A stretch of 64,000 nt of DNA, taken from Helicostylum pulchrum (Eukaryota > Mucoromycota > Mucoromycetes > Mucorales > Mucoraceae). Below, piece after piece: positions 11,096 through 22,867 of the stretch; within the stretch, counting starts at the first letter, position 1, and each line of letters begins with the position of its first letter. Location: assembly GCA_025677825.1 (NCBI GenBank), contig JAIXMO010000003.1:806001-870000 (forward strand). Reading direction: 5' to 3'. The translations under genes and the position numbers were made by a program. The notes below the pieces were generated by a model. That model was given only the letters and a program-made list of their open reading frames with translations, was not told the DNA's origin and did not search any database.

Positions 11096-11471
11096 GTACA
11101 GACCTCAAATAGCACAGACTATCAGAGAGAAGCAATTACCCATATTGAACAAATATCACCATACATTAAAGATACTGACACCGTTTGGGCTGAAGTTAGA
11201 AAAAATTCTACTTGGTGTATATAACAGCGAAGGTTTAAACGCTTTAAAAAATCGAATTCTTGAAGACTGATTGAAGTTGCATAAAGCTGAAGCTTTAAGT
11301 AGTAGATGTCTAATATTCTATGATCTTATGGAAGTTATTTTTACTAACATATCCAATCAAAGGTGGAACGAGCCGGAAACAAGTGAATTCGATTATGTCG
11401 TGTATTGGAGATCCTTTATCAACATTTTTTTATGTGATGGTGAATCGGCTTGTATTGCTAGCAAGTTTTAA
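11096..11471 (+). pseudogene. Unrecognised gene remnant
   Basis: Plus-strand open segments 11100-11267 (QIAQTIREKQLPILNKY...) and 11271-11471 (EALSSRCLIFYDLMEVIF...YVVYWRSF) read on in one frame except for a single TGA near 11268-11270. Composition is protein-like. It directly abuts the truncated transposase, suggesting the transposon inserted into or rearranged with this gene. The family is not recognised. Confidence 0.35.
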
Positions 11472-11533
11472 CGACAAATCAATGAAGAAGAGTTAGGGGG
11501 GATTCTTGGTACACATTCTTTATACACGCTCAG

Positions 11534-11535
<2 letters not shown>

Positions 11536-11564
<29 letters not shown>
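11536..11564 (+). repeat. 29-base poly(A) tract
   Basis: An uninterrupted run of 29 A preceded by TTTATACACGCTCAGGC. That phrase recurs near 29733 and, on the other strand, near 16720. The tract could be a retroposition tail or simple slippage. Confidence 0.8.
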
Positions 11565-13492
11565 CGTGAGGCACATGCGACATTTTTGGTTTGTTAACAT
11601 AAGTCGTAACAACAAGTTGTATACATGTACTTATATAAATTTTGATTAAATAGATTGCATGAGCAAATAGACCCTGCTATTTTATCAATCCAATATTTAA
11701 AAATCACTTTTCATTCTTTTATGTACATCTTTTTGTGTGTACAAAATGATAATATTCTTCTTAAAGCGACCCGCCGTGCAAAAGAGCGCTTGCTACAAAA
11801 CGCTCAAATGTGGTCTACCCGACTGTTATAGCGTATAGATATCGAGCTACCTTTTTTTTATAAAGGTAAGTAAAAAAGCAATACGCCATACTTTTTTTTT
11901 TCTAAATGTGTATAGTTATAGAACGTGCACCAAGAACAAAACTTTGATACTGAAATAGGCGTGCTCATTGGAATACTAATGGAGCGCAAGGTGCGCTCAA
12001 AGACGCTTCTTTCTTTTTAACAAAAAATATACTTTTTTAAAAACGATAACCGACGAACGGTAGTTTGCACTGTTTTGAAGAGGACATATCCCTTTCTGAA
12101 GAAGAAGGAGCGGGCCACTGTAGATAAAAGGTAATGTGTTACACATTTTTTTTTATTCTACCGCGTAAACTAGCCTGTGTATCAAGATTTTACCTTTTTT
12201 TTTTTTTATTATCACAATGGACTCCGGTATTACTTGCTGTTGTATGAAGAGAAATGGTTGTAAATATACGGAATATTGTCAGTTCACCACTTTGTGGTAT
12301 GATGTCCTGTATTTCTTATTAATAGTCCACATTGCATTAATAGAATGTAAAATACTGTAATCCCACTTTAATAAATAAATCAGTTCTCTTCCCCTTCATT
12401 TCGTTTTACGGTAGGGTTTTGGTCGTCGAGCAAAAGGAGTGTCTGAAAAACCGTCCCAACAACTTGATATATATCTCAATGTTGTTCCACTACAGCCAGT
12501 GCATCATCAAGTTCAAGCACAAATGAGCTAAATCCAGACATGATTGATTTTCTTTTGCTTAAACGTTTATAATAAAATAATAGTCAGTAATCAGACTTAT
12601 CCATGGCTTGGCCAGGTATAGCGAATGAGTGCTTTTTATGTTTTTCTTTTAAAATCGAAGGAGACTACTTCCCACGTTTTCCCATTTTTTTTTTAGCTCA
12701 ATCCAGTTGTAAGTTGTATACCTCTCCCTAGTTGCTTTGCTATCTTTCCTAGAATCGTGGCCTTTTTATCAGGCTTCTCACGTGGATTCGTTTTTCTCTT
12801 CTTTTTTTTTTTTTGCCAGGTGGTTTGCAGTCCAAATACACATCATAATTGGTGATACAATCGATATGAAATGCTTCGATATCGAAATAGTTACTCATTT
12901 TTACGTTTGTGTTACATATAGTGCTTCCACTCTCAAATCGAACTAGATTCACGAAAGGTTCGATAAAACCAAGTAATAAAATACGTCACACTTTTTGGAT
13001 CGACCGTGCGGATCGACGGTGTAAGGGCTGACCTTCTTTTACTTCTCCAAAGTTCTTTCACGACATTCGCCACCTTTTTCAGGTTGGTACTGGAAAGATC
13101 CCTACTTGGAATATTGAACAAATGAACAAAATTCTGAAATGTCTTCATTCAAAGGAGAATACAAAAGAATGTCGAGCAACATATTCAGTAATCGTACTAT
13201 GTGTACTTAACTCGAACTCTTAAGTCTAAAATACTTTAAAGATAAGTTATAAATGGTGTTGGGTATTTAACAAAAAGATATTTTCTTACGCGACGCTTTT
13301 TCGATCACAAGTCCGACATAATTTTCCTGAAATGCTCAAAAGGTGTGTGTGTAATACTTGTTACTCTTCCCCCCCCCCCTTTTTTTTTGTTTGTGTTTTT
13401 TATAAATTGATCGAAAAAGCCTCTTCCCCTTTTTTTCTCTCTTCTTTCTATTTTTTATTATTTTTTAACAGTAAAAAAAAAACGCGCACAAT
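11565..13492. other. Intergenic region with dispersed-repeat copy and decayed ORFs
   Basis: 11640-11700 resembles 59340-59395 (GCATGAG..AAATAGACC..GC.ATTTTATCA). 11760-11890 is one copy of a dispersed repeat (see separate entry). A minus-strand stretch at 12749-13148 contains two protein-like segments in different frames (LFNIPSRDLSSTNLKKVANV; FDIEAFHIDCITNYDVYLDC) that look like one broken gene of unknown type. A 48-codon ORF opens at 12218. The last 130 bases, with C and T tracts, form the presumable promoter of the GTPase gene. Confidence 0.45.
11760..11890 (-). repeat. Dispersed repeat, copy 1
   Basis: Read on the minus strand it resembles the other two copies, at 16560-16740 (minus) and 29690-29870 (plus). 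Shared phrases are GACCC/AACCCGACTG.TATA, TACCTTT(T)n and AAGAGCGCTTG-like sequence. The copies have diverged by point changes and indels. The 29690 copy still has open protein-like sequence. Confidence 0.5.
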
Positions 13493-14185
13493 ATGAGAGA
13501 ATATAAATTAGTTGTATTAGGTTCCGGTGGTGTAGGAAAATCAGCACTGGTAAAATAAAAAATAAAATAAAAGACTATATGTTTTAAACGTTATCACTCT
13601 CTCTGATTAGACGGTTCAATTCGTACAATCTATTTTTGTCGAGAAATATGATCCAACAATCGAAGATTCTTATCGTAAACAAGTGGAAGTGGATGGACAG
13701 CAATGCATGCTTGAAATTCTAGATACTGCAGGAACAGAACAATTTACCGCAATGAGAGATTTATATATGAAAAATGGTCAAGGTTTTTTATTGGTATTTT
13801 CAATTACAAGTTCGGTTACTTTAACTGACCTTTATGATCTAAGAGATCAAATATTAAGGGTTAAAGATGGTGAAAATGTATATATATATATATTATTCTG
13901 TATTTTATTTCTATATAGTAGCTAATTTATATATTATATAAAAAAAAAAAGGTTCCCATGGTACTGGTAGGTAATAAGTGTGATTTAGAAGAAGAAAGAA
14001 TGGTTTCAAGAGAGCAAAGTATGGAATTATCACAGCAATGGGGAGGTAAACCGTTTTACGAAACTTCGGCAAGATTTAAAATCAACGTTGATCAAGTATT
14101 CTATGACCTTGTCAGGCAAATCAATAGACAAATGCCGTTAAAAGATAAACAAAGGAAGAGACTTTTAAAGTGTAGTATATTATAA
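13493..14185 (+). CDS. RSR1: Rap1/Rsr1-type small GTPase
   Basis: Three exons (13493-13549, 13611-13877, 13952-14185) give 185 residues. The P-loop [10 protein letters not shown] (residues 10-19), effector loop YDPTIEDSY, switch [22 protein letters not shown] and the ETSAR loop are all present. Thr at position 61 after DTAG, instead of the Ras Gln, is the hallmark of the Rap branch. The C-terminus KCSIL is a CAAX box ending in Leu, which predicts geranylgeranylation and membrane attachment after a basic KQRKR stretch. In yeasts the orthologue Rsr1/Bud1 marks sites of polarised growth; in hyphae it helps guide tip direction. Both introns are short (61 and 74 bases) with consensus ends. Confidence 0.93.
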
Positions 14186-14201
14186 ATAAAAAATATCTTC
14201 T

Positions 14202-15577
14202 TTAATAATCATTGTATACTTTAATATTTCCTGCAAGAATCATGGCTAAACTAACTGTTAAAGTAATAGTTACACAAATACTAGCTGATAAAACAAACGC
14301 TGCTTTAAATTTACTAGGTGGTATTCTATCAGTTATTAAACATCCAAGTTTACCAACAAACAAGATAAAGTAAACACACAGGTATTCTGCAATGGGTATA
14401 AACATTGCTCGATAATATACTTTATCCTTATTTAACCCCCAATAAGCCCATATACTAAATACACAATAAACCACGCTCATCAGCAATCTATTTTGACTAG
14501 CTTTGGTTTGAAACACTTGATTGACTAGAAACATAATCATGAACCCATAAGAAAATATTTGCCATCCAATACCAGGTTGAATTAATGCTGTTAAAGATCC
14601 ATGGATAAATACCCAAGTTTCTAGTAATAATATCCATGACTTATTACGATGACTCTAAATATATATACAACAAAATATTAAAATTGCAGTTCAAAATTTT
14701 AGAATCAATTATACCTTGTGCAGGAAATTAGTGGATTGCCAGATTAATAAACATTGGTAGATAAATCCAAAACAATGACCCATTGTACCTTCAACAGGGT
14801 GATAATGAAAATTACCAACTGTACCAAAACTCATTACATAACCATGATACTTTCGTAAAAACCAAATCAATCTATCCGTTGCTGGTTTCTTGCCATACCC
14901 AAACAGTACCCCACGGCTTTTTTTTAAAGAGAAAAAAAAATTAAAAAGTTTATATCAGTATGTGTTACACACGCACTTACGATGGAATTGCCATAACAAT
15001 AGCAATAACAAGAATTAAAATAACAGAACCCTGTGCAAGTCCTTCAGCAACATCAATAGCCAAACCGTCGTAAAACAAGTGCCCGTGAATCAGCTTGAAT
15101 AAAAGCATAGAGCCATTCAAATAAACCATTTGCCAATTCCACCATTGGTAATCTTGGCTCCATTTCACTTGTTTTTCTTTTGCTAATTGAACTTTGGCTA
15201 AAATATACCATTGACCAAGCTGATGCACAGTATAGCCTAACCAACCTAAAACTCGACCGACAGCACTTGGATTTATTGACCTCCAGGGGTAAGCAAAAGG
15301 AGTATATTTCCCTAAATATGTAAATAAATAAAATTATATACAACTTGGAGTAAATATTTATTTTATTTATTATACCATTAACAAACCGGGAACCTCGAAT
15401 TATAAACCTTCCAAACCCCATTTCTCCTCTCAAGGGTTTTGATTTAAAAAAATCAGACCATGTGTTGGGTGAAGTACAAAGAGCTAATACAGTAATGAGA
15501 CCACCAAATGCAAACGATGTAGCTATATAAAACAGGTAGGGACTCCTTGTAATAATGTTACTACGTCTTACTTCCAT
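14202..15577 (-). CDS. Polytopic membrane protein of unknown function
   Basis: Four exons (15376-15577, 14981-15311, 14715-14916, 14202-14654) join in frame to 395 residues. About nine to ten hydrophobic segments are visible, the first near residue 15 (LFYIATSFAFGGLITVLALC). A striking central motif, GNFHYHPVEGTMGH (about residue 209), places three His and a Glu next to a membrane segment, as in some integral-membrane enzymes that bind metal. I do not recognise the family. The C-terminal half has further helices and ends with a hydrophobic stretch and a short polar tail. It sits tail-to-tail with the GTPase gene, 16 bases between stops. Confidence 0.8.
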
Positions 15578-17457
15578 AATTGAAAAAAAAAAGAAAGAAA
15601 GAAAAAACGAACATTTTTATCAGATCATCGCCGATGTAGATAATACTATTGGTTACACCGATCCTTTTGAACGAGAGGTATTATTTTTTTTATTTAGTAG
15701 GAGATATAATACCTGATACCCACGAGGGCTTTATGTCATGTATTGAGAACAAATTCTTTTCTTTACAGCTCCTAAAAAAAAAAGAGATTATTTTGTTACA
15801 TGTACCCTGCAAAAAACCAAGGTCAACCATGCTCTCTAATAAATAAATAAAAACTAGGAGTTTAAATGTAGTTGAATATGCAAGCATCTATTGTTTTAAA
15901 AAAGCATGTGTCATATACAAAGAAAACGTTTTGCGTCCCTATTTTAACCATTAAATCTTTAATTGGTTATTTAAAAAAAACTTGAAACGTTCCAGCATAA
16001 ACTGACAAGTGTCTCCCTTTTGGGGTAGAAAAAACACCTTAATTCTACCTCCTTTCAATTGTATTTAAAAGTTGTGACTTATGCAATATATCTCTCCTCT
16101 CACTATAATTTCAAGAGGGTGCGTTTGGATTAGGATGAGACAAAACTTTAGAAGCTTTCACAGCATTCTCTTACCAGTCTTTTTTTTTTTGTACCTTCAA
16201 TTGCTATCATCAGTATCTTAATGATGTTCTTAATAAAGTTACCGAGTTTAGTGACGAATTATCAAAAAAAAAAAGAAATTGTCACCTTAAAATAAAATTA
16301 AGCGGGTGGTTGGAAAAAATGTCATAGCGTTCTTTTTTTTTTTGACTTTCTCGATTGAATCAAGTTGGGATAATCGCTTTTCTTTCTTTTATCACTTTGA
16401 TTATGTATACTTGCAAGTATTTTTATACACGTTCATCTTTTAAACGAGCTGATATCTTATATTCTTTTATCGTTGAGCTATATGAGGAAACATATTTTGT
16501 TACCTCTTTTTTATTTTTTGTTAACGCTACGATTATATGGGAAAACAGATTTTACCTCTTTTTTGTTTTCTTTATACGCTTCAAAGTAACCGCCCTACGT
16601 AAGAGCAGATCTTGTTCAAATGCGATCAACCCGACTGTGATATATTGGGTTCCTTTTTTTTACTTAGTAATTTACAAAGGTACGTGCAAAGTAATACACA
16701 CGCTTTCTTTTCTGAGCGTGTAAATAGAACTCGTAGCCAAAATCGAACAAAGTGTTTTTTTTAAGTTGTGCACAAGAATAGGAAAATGTCACATATTTGC
16801 TTTTTGTCGCATTACCTTTCGAAATATAGTTTACAAGAACGCTAGATACATAAGACATTTTTTCTTTTGGGATAAGCCATTGTCACTCATAGCTCAATCA
16901 ATTCGGTTAGAATTTTACGTAAATGAAGACCATATTGTGTATCTAGATCAGATTAGAATAAAATGATATATGTAGATGAAGTTCTACGACGTCTGATATG
17001 GCGCACCATTTTTTTTTTAATAACCTGCATCTTACTATCGATCGACTATTATCAACTGCATTGCTAAAGCAATAGTTATCTCGAATAATAAGTATTTTAC
17101 AAGCTAGATCAAATTACTTTATTACCCTTTTACTTCTAACATTATTATCTAATTCCTTTTATCTCCCCCCTTTCACCAAACTTATACGTCTCCACGATGT
17201 GTGTGACTTCAATACAATAAAAAAAAAAGGAGGTAACTATTAATTTTAGGATAGTCGTATGGTCCTGTCGATATACGTATGCCAAAATATCCGTATTCAT
17301 AATTGCCTAGTAGACCTGCTGTAGTGCACAAGGAAAAAAAAACGTTTGGCAAGAAATGCGGACTTTACATAACATCATCCTATCCTATTCCAAAAGTAGC
17401 AATTCTACATTTCTTTTTTTTTTCTTTCTCTTCTTCTTTATACATATATTTATAAAT
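15578..17457. other. Long intergenic region with dispersed-repeat copy
   Basis: No intact gene. 16310-16340 (AAAATGTCATAGCGTTCTTTT) recurs near 59277-59300 and in part at 26610-26630. 16740-16970 resembles 58260-58420 in the same orientation (TGTGCACA.GAAT, then TACGTAAATGAAGA / TACGTGAATGACATGGAAGA), implying a duplicated, decayed coding piece. The final 250 bases contain pyrimidine tracts upstream of SLA1. Confidence 0.5.
16560..16740 (-). repeat. Dispersed repeat, copy 2
   Basis: The reverse complement begins TTTACACGCTCAGAAAAGAA and closely follows the plus strand at 29731-29860, including ACGTACCTTTG and CCCAATATAT. Indels break the reading frame that is open in the 29690 copy. Confidence 0.65.
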
Positions 17458-20400
17458 ATGAAGTACCTTAATATATGTAGTGCTTTGTATGACTACACTG
17501 CACAAAACGAAGAAGAAATATCATTTAAAGCACAAGATGTATTATATATTTTAGAAAAGGAGGATCCTGATTGGCATAAAGCTCAATTAAAAGTAGCTAA
17601 TACCGATGGACCTATTGGTTTAATTCCTGCTAATTATATAGAAAAGGTAACTCTTATTCAACATAAAAAGAAGAAGAGAAAAACTAACCAAGTGCACAAA
17701 AAAAAAAAAGATAAAACCTATTGCAAGTATTAAAGCTATTTACGACTACCAATCACGATCAGCGGAAGAATTAAGTTTTAAAGAGGATGAGTTACTGACA
17801 TTATATGAAAAGGATGATCCCGACTGGTTTGTTGTTGAAAACTCAAAGGGAGTTCTTGGTATTGTACCAAGTAATTATGTTGAAGAAACCGTATCTGAAA
17901 CAGTAGTTGAAAAGACTATAGAAAAACAAACAACCGGTAAAGTTTTTTTTTGCAAGTATATAAAAAAAAAAAAAGATGATGAAACTTATGCTATTTTTAG
18001 GTGCTGAGCCTAAATGGGCAATTGCTTTGTACGGGTTTGAAGCAGAGAGTAAAGAAGAAACGTATTTACATGAACATGAACAGGTGTTGGTAATTGATTA
18101 TGAGAATAAAGATTGGTGGAAGATTGAACATAAGGATGGTACATCGGGTATTGTTCCTGCAAACTATATTAAATTCCAGGACGAGTATGAACAAGAATTA
18201 AAAGTTGAACAGCAAGAACAAAGAGAAAAGGATTTACTTGAACGTAAATTAGTTCGTGAGCAAGAAGAAAAGGAGAAGGAAAGACAGCTTGAAGTTGAAA
18301 GAAGGAGGAAGATGCAGGAAGATGCTAAGCAAAAAGAAGTAGAAGCAAAGAGACAAGCTACTGTAAGTTTATGTTATATTTTTATTTTTTGCTTGTTATA
18401 TTTATTTATTTTTCTCTTCCCCTTTTTCATTAGTTTGCTGCCAATAATGCCGCTTCTTCTCCTCAATTAGGTTCTCCTAGTAAGTACTCTGTTTTCTCCA
18501 TCGATCACAAAAAAATTATGAACTAAATATTTATCTTTCAGGGCGTAGTCAAATACCTGCTCCTCCTCCACCTACAATAGCAAAAAGTGTACCTGAACAT
18601 AACGATCCTAACAGTAAGTTGATTTTCCTTCTCCCTCCTTTTTTTTTTGCATGCTTGTAATAAACTAAAAAAAAAAAAAATTGCAGAACCAGATCCATCT
18701 AGAGTTCGTATGTGGACAGATCGAACAGGAGCATTTAAAGTAGAAGCGCAATTTTTATCCTGCGCTAACGGCAAGATCCGATTATTTAAAACCAACGGTG
18801 TCAAAATTGATGTTCCTACACAAAAGATGTGCACGGAAGATTTAAAATACGTTGAAGCCGAGACAGGGCAAAAGTTAATAGAAGATAAAAGCGATAATAT
18901 ACCTCTGGGTCGATTGAATGTTCGATTTAGCTGGTTAGAGTATTTTAAAAAGGCGAATTTGCCTCGTGATGCTGCTCATCGGTATGCGGCGTCGTTTGAC
19001 TCGAGCGGGTTAACTGAACGCGATTTGGATCGATTGACGCATCATCGCATGAAATCACTAGGTATGTCTGAACGTCATGTACGAAGAATTCAACGGTTTA
19101 TTGAAACCAATCGAGCCGAACCTGGTTCTGAAGATGAAGGCGACAGACCTAAAGTAAAGAAATCAGTTACGTTTGGCGCAGTAAGTTATATGGAAGAATA
19201 CGACGACGATGAGCACGAAGAAGGTAGCGTAGAATGGCAGATTGAACAAGATGAAAGGTTAGCTAGACAGTTACAAGAGCAAGATCAAGGACCGTCAGTT
19301 AGTTTACAACGACGTGGTACAGGTCGACCTACACCTGCGCAATCTGCACCGCGTGGAGTAAGTTCCGCGGTCTTGACACCTCAGCAGTTTAATCCGGAGC
19401 CTTTGAAACCGACTCCTGTATTAAGTCCAGCGGCCACTTCTCCTGTAAAGAACAATGTTCCTGTTCCACCTCCGAAATTTGAAGATGATGCATGGGCACC
19501 ACGTTCTTCTCCTTCTGTTACACCTCCAGCATGGAATCAGCCTGCTGCTGCTGCTGCTATACCTCCTCAGATGCCTCCTCGTCAAAGACCTACACCACAA
19601 ACCTCTCAACAGAGTTTAGTTGACCCACAGTTATTGGCTAAATGGGGCGGAAGCCCAGCCTTGGCTGCCGCGAATACCCGTCCTGTGCCTCCTCCTCCTC
19701 CTGCTGTTCCGTACGTAGCGTCGCCCAATCATCAGACTTTGAACTCGTTGTCTGCGCAAAAGCCAATGTTCTATCAGCAGCAGCAGCAAGTTGCTGGATC
19801 CGGTAGTTTTAATATGGGTCAAGTACAGCAACAACAAGGCAGTTTTACGAATGCTCAGTCGCCTATGCAACAGCCTATGCAACAGCAACAGGCACCTGTT
19901 ATGAACCAAACTCAGGTACCTGGTAGTTTTACAGCCGCTCATCAATCGCCCATGCAGCATCAAGTACCGGCTCATGCTAATAGTTTTACATCAACTGGGT
20001 TTGGGGGTCAACAAAATCAGTTTGGAGCACCTCAACAGAGCGCAAGTTTTTCGTCGTTGCCCAATACAAACTTTCAAGCACCTACATTTAATCAAGCGAA
20101 CCAGTTTCAAGCACAGACAACTGGGTACAGCGCACCTTATTCAAATCAAGCATTTATGGGATCGACGAGTTCGTTGCAGCCTCAATTGACTGGAGCAAGC
20201 TCGATCCAGTCTCAGTCTACAGGAGCCAGTTGGGCTTCGGCTACACCTGCTAATCCGTTCGGTGGAATAGCAGCAGCAACAACACCTTCTTATCAAGCTC
20301 AGTATAATAATAACACGGCAACAGGTATTTTTTTTATTTTATTTTTTTGCATGAATTTTTTTTTTAAAACAAATTTTTTTTTGAAAAATAGATCCAAATG

Positions 20401-20471
20401 ATAAATATTCAGTTTTTAAAAGTGTAGATACAACTACACCAAGTGTATTTAATAATAATAAATTTTATTAA
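17458..20471 (+). CDS. SLA1: Sla1-like endocytic adaptor (three SH3, SHD1, SHD2)
   Basis: Seven exons (17458-17646, 17711-17936, 18001-18362, 18434-18479, 18542-18613, 18687-20324, 20392-20471) join to 870 residues. Order: SH3-1 (about 3-62, ALYDYTAQNEEE), SH3-2 (about 66-122, AIYDYQSRSAEE), SH3-3 (about 143-198, ALYGFEAESKEE). A Glu/Lys-rich coiled coil follows. SHD1 begins RVRMWTDRTGAFKVEAQFL; in yeast this domain binds NPFxD cargo signals. The SAM-like SHD2 begins SWLEYFKKANL. A long Gln/Pro-rich tail holds LQPQLTG and IQSQSTG, which match the LxxQxTG-type target of Ark/Prk kinases, and an NPF. Sla1 links cargo, clathrin and the Las17/Pan1 actin machinery at cortical patches. Yeast Sla1 is longer (about 1240), mostly through more C-terminal repeats. 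Confidence 0.93.
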
Positions 20472-20486
20472 AAAAGAAAGATGTTT

Positions 20487-21307
20487 TTACTCCTTGATTT
20501 CTCCAGAATCAATGATTTCAACCTTGGCAGTAGGTCTTCCGCTTTGAGTACCGTATTGCTCTAAAAGGTCTAAAACTTCAGTACCTTCAGAGATCTTACC
20601 GAATACAGTGTGGGCACCATCTAACCAAGGGGTCTCGTCAAAAGTAATAAAGAATTGAGATCCGTTGGTGTTCTATAATTATATGTGTTTAGTTGTATAG
20701 TTTTTTTCTTTTTCGTATAAAAGAACTTACGGGACCGGCGTTGGCCATAGACAAGGTACCCTTACCTTGATGCTTTAAAGTAAAGTTTTCACTATTTAAA
20801 AAAATAATTAGCGTGTTTTTTTAGCGTGTAAAAAAAAAAGCTTACTCGTTGAACTTGTGACCATAGATGGATTCACCGCCACGACCATCACCCGAGGTGA
20901 AATCTATATAACAACCCTTCAGTATACTTGCATAAACCACATCAAAATTTACTTACCACCACCTTGAGCCATGAAACCAGGAATAATACGATGGCTACAG
21001 GTATATATAGTAAATACAAATATATACGGGCAACAACAACAACAAAAAAAATACTTACAAAGCACTGTTCTTGAAGGTCAAAGCCTTACCAGACTTACCA
21101 ATACCCTTCTCACCAGTGCAGAGAGCACGGAAGTTTTCAGCAGTCTTGGGGACAACGTCAGAAAAAAGCTAAAAAAAGAAAAAGGGTGAATAAAGTTGTT
21201 GTATTACGTGCGTGCGCGCGTGTTTTTACCTTGAAGGTCATACGACCAGAAGGTTGACCGTTGACAGCAACGTCGAAAAAGACCTTGGGAAGATTCTTGG
21301 CAGCCAT
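20487..21307 (-). CDS. cypA: Cyclophilin A-type peptidyl-prolyl isomerase
   Basis: The gene is split by several short introns; exon 1 is 21230-21307 (26 codons). The spliced product of about 170 residues covers one cyclophilin domain: [19 protein letters not shown], the catalytic Arg in [24 protein letters not shown], then [19 protein letters not shown] with the Trp that contacts cyclosporin A. It catalyses cis-trans isomerisation of proline bonds in the cytosol and is the usual cyclosporin receptor. There is no signal peptide or extra domain. It converges on SLA1 with only 15 bases between the two stop codons. Confidence 0.93.
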
Positions 21308-22018
21308 ATTGTATAATTAGAGAGAAAAAGAGATGATTAAGGCCCCCCAGAAGCTAAAAAAAGTTATAATGGAATCGGTGTATTAATTGCAAACAGTCAC
21401 ATATGGATGGATTTTGGTTTTGAAACATCTCCAGTTTGTAATGTACTTTTACGGTAATCTTTTTTTTTTTTACCCCTCCTTTTTTTTAAAAAAAAGACAA
21501 TAAAGTGTGATGCATGGTAAAAGGCGGCCTTTTATATATGTGGCCCGATGTATGATATCATGCCGGTATTGAATTAATAAACAAAGTACGATGATATCAG
21601 CGTAATGGTGCGCTCTTAACGATGCCGCGAATGGCACCCTTTCTTTTTGTTAAAAAGGAAAAAGACTCGGAATAAAGGGAGTTGGGAAATAGTTTATTTG
21701 AATAAAGATAAAGTTTCGAGTATAAAGAAATAATTTTTTTACAAGTAACGTGGAAGTTGATTTTATAAAGCATATGCAGCTTCAACTGTAAATGTATGAC
21801 AGGAGAGTTGATCTACAAAGAAGGAAATACATGCAATGTTAATATTGTGCGGATATGATAATGGTTTAGGAAATTCCTTCTTCTTTTCTTTTTAAAAAAA
21901 AAAGGGTTATTCTTTCTTATTCTTTACCTGTTATACTGGGTATTCTATTGTATTTTGTTACGGAGGCTATTTTAAGAGATTTTTTAATTAAAAAGAAGGT
22001 TTATAAGCATTTAAAAGA
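21308..22018. other. Intergenic, no gene seen
   Basis: Contains the cyclophilin upstream region with a T tract near 21462 and AT-rich spacer. A 62-codon minus-strand ORF at 21597-21785 is low-complexity and not supported. Confidence 0.5.
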
Positions 22019-22312
22019 CTACATACACTTGTTTTTAGAATCGAGATGATCATCATAGGAGGGCATAGTCGATCCCTGCCTACCATATTTTTGATATTGC
22101 CGATAATAATGTGGTAACTCTAAATCAAGGACTGTAAACATTTTCTGTTTTTTTGACCTGTTTAATCTGTGTGAGCATTTAATTCCGTTACTGGAACAAA
22201 ACGCACAAGGTTGTCCACCATCACATTTCGTCTTTCGTTTTCTACATGTTTCACAGGCTAATCCGGAACTAAGGCGACGTGGGTGACTATATTTATCAAG
22301 TTGCTTATTCAT
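22019..22312 (-). CDS. Small protein consisting of one Zn2Cys6 cluster
   Basis: A 97-residue ORF with a textbook cluster at about residues 20-46: ACETCRKRKTKCDGGQPCAF then CSSNGIKC. It is followed by a basic NRSKKQK patch that could continue the DNA-contact/linker region. After a further ~45 residues without a recognisable domain it stops at 22019. Most fungal factors of this class are 500-900 residues, so this is either a naturally minimal DNA-binding protein, a truncated gene, or the first exon of a longer gene. Downstream toward 21600 on the same strand I saw no regulator middle domain. The basic TCRKRKTKCD loop suggests real DNA binding. Confidence 0.7.
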   Translation of the reverse strand: MNKQLDKYSHPRRLSSGLACETCRKRKTKCDGGQPCAFCSSNGIKCSHRLNRSKKQKMFTVLDLELPHYYRQYQKYGRQGSTMPSYDDHLDSKNKCM

Positions 22313-22867
22313 AGTTGTTTAGCGTTTTTTTTTTTAAAAAAAATAAAATAGAAAAACAAAAGAAAAAGAATGAAATTTGTATAACCCAAAAATGGGGAAA
22401 TATTTATATGCGCAAAATTTACTACTATTAATAAGTATAAAAAGGTTTTTTCTTTATTAGTCTTTCTGTCTCCAATCCCCAACCCCCCTTTTTTTTTTCT
22501 CTCTCTCCTCTTTTAAAAAAAGGTAGATAACTGTGCATGGAAGGCTCATGTCAAAACGATCGCTGTAATTATCTTTTTTTTTTTATTTTTTTCGCTGATA
22601 GGATCAATTAGGATAGTGACCCTTTTTTTTTACTTGCAGTAGAAATTAAAATAACAAATGCGGGTTCTTTCCAATGGACTGGGGTAAATAAAAAAACATT
22701 CTTCACAGTGTATGTGTGTGTTTTATTTTGTATTATTACGTGATACTTTTTTTTTAGCAGTAAAAAAAAAAAAGGATAGAGAAAAAAGGGTATTAATGTA
22801 TCAATATATAAAATGATAAAGAGGTAGTTTTTTAAAAAAAAAAGAAAAAAGATAATATACATTTAGG
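22313..22867. other. Intergenic, no gene seen
   Basis: Pyrimidine- and purine-rich tracts and homopolymers. A minus-strand ORF at 22608-22862 is almost all Phe/Leu/Lys encoded by T and A tracts and is rejected. It includes the upstream region of the small zinc-cluster gene and the 3' flank of the kinase gene. Confidence 0.5.

Noticed and set aside
12218..12530. Small Cys-rich two-exon gene (MDSGITCCCMKRNGCKYTEY)
   Set aside because: The attractive downstream reading (RRAKGVSEKPSQQLDIYLNV) is in the wrong phase for the best donor. The support is too weak to call it.
22608..22862. Phe-rich 84-codon minus ORF
   Set aside because: It arises from T tracts in intergenic DNA and has no start context or family match.
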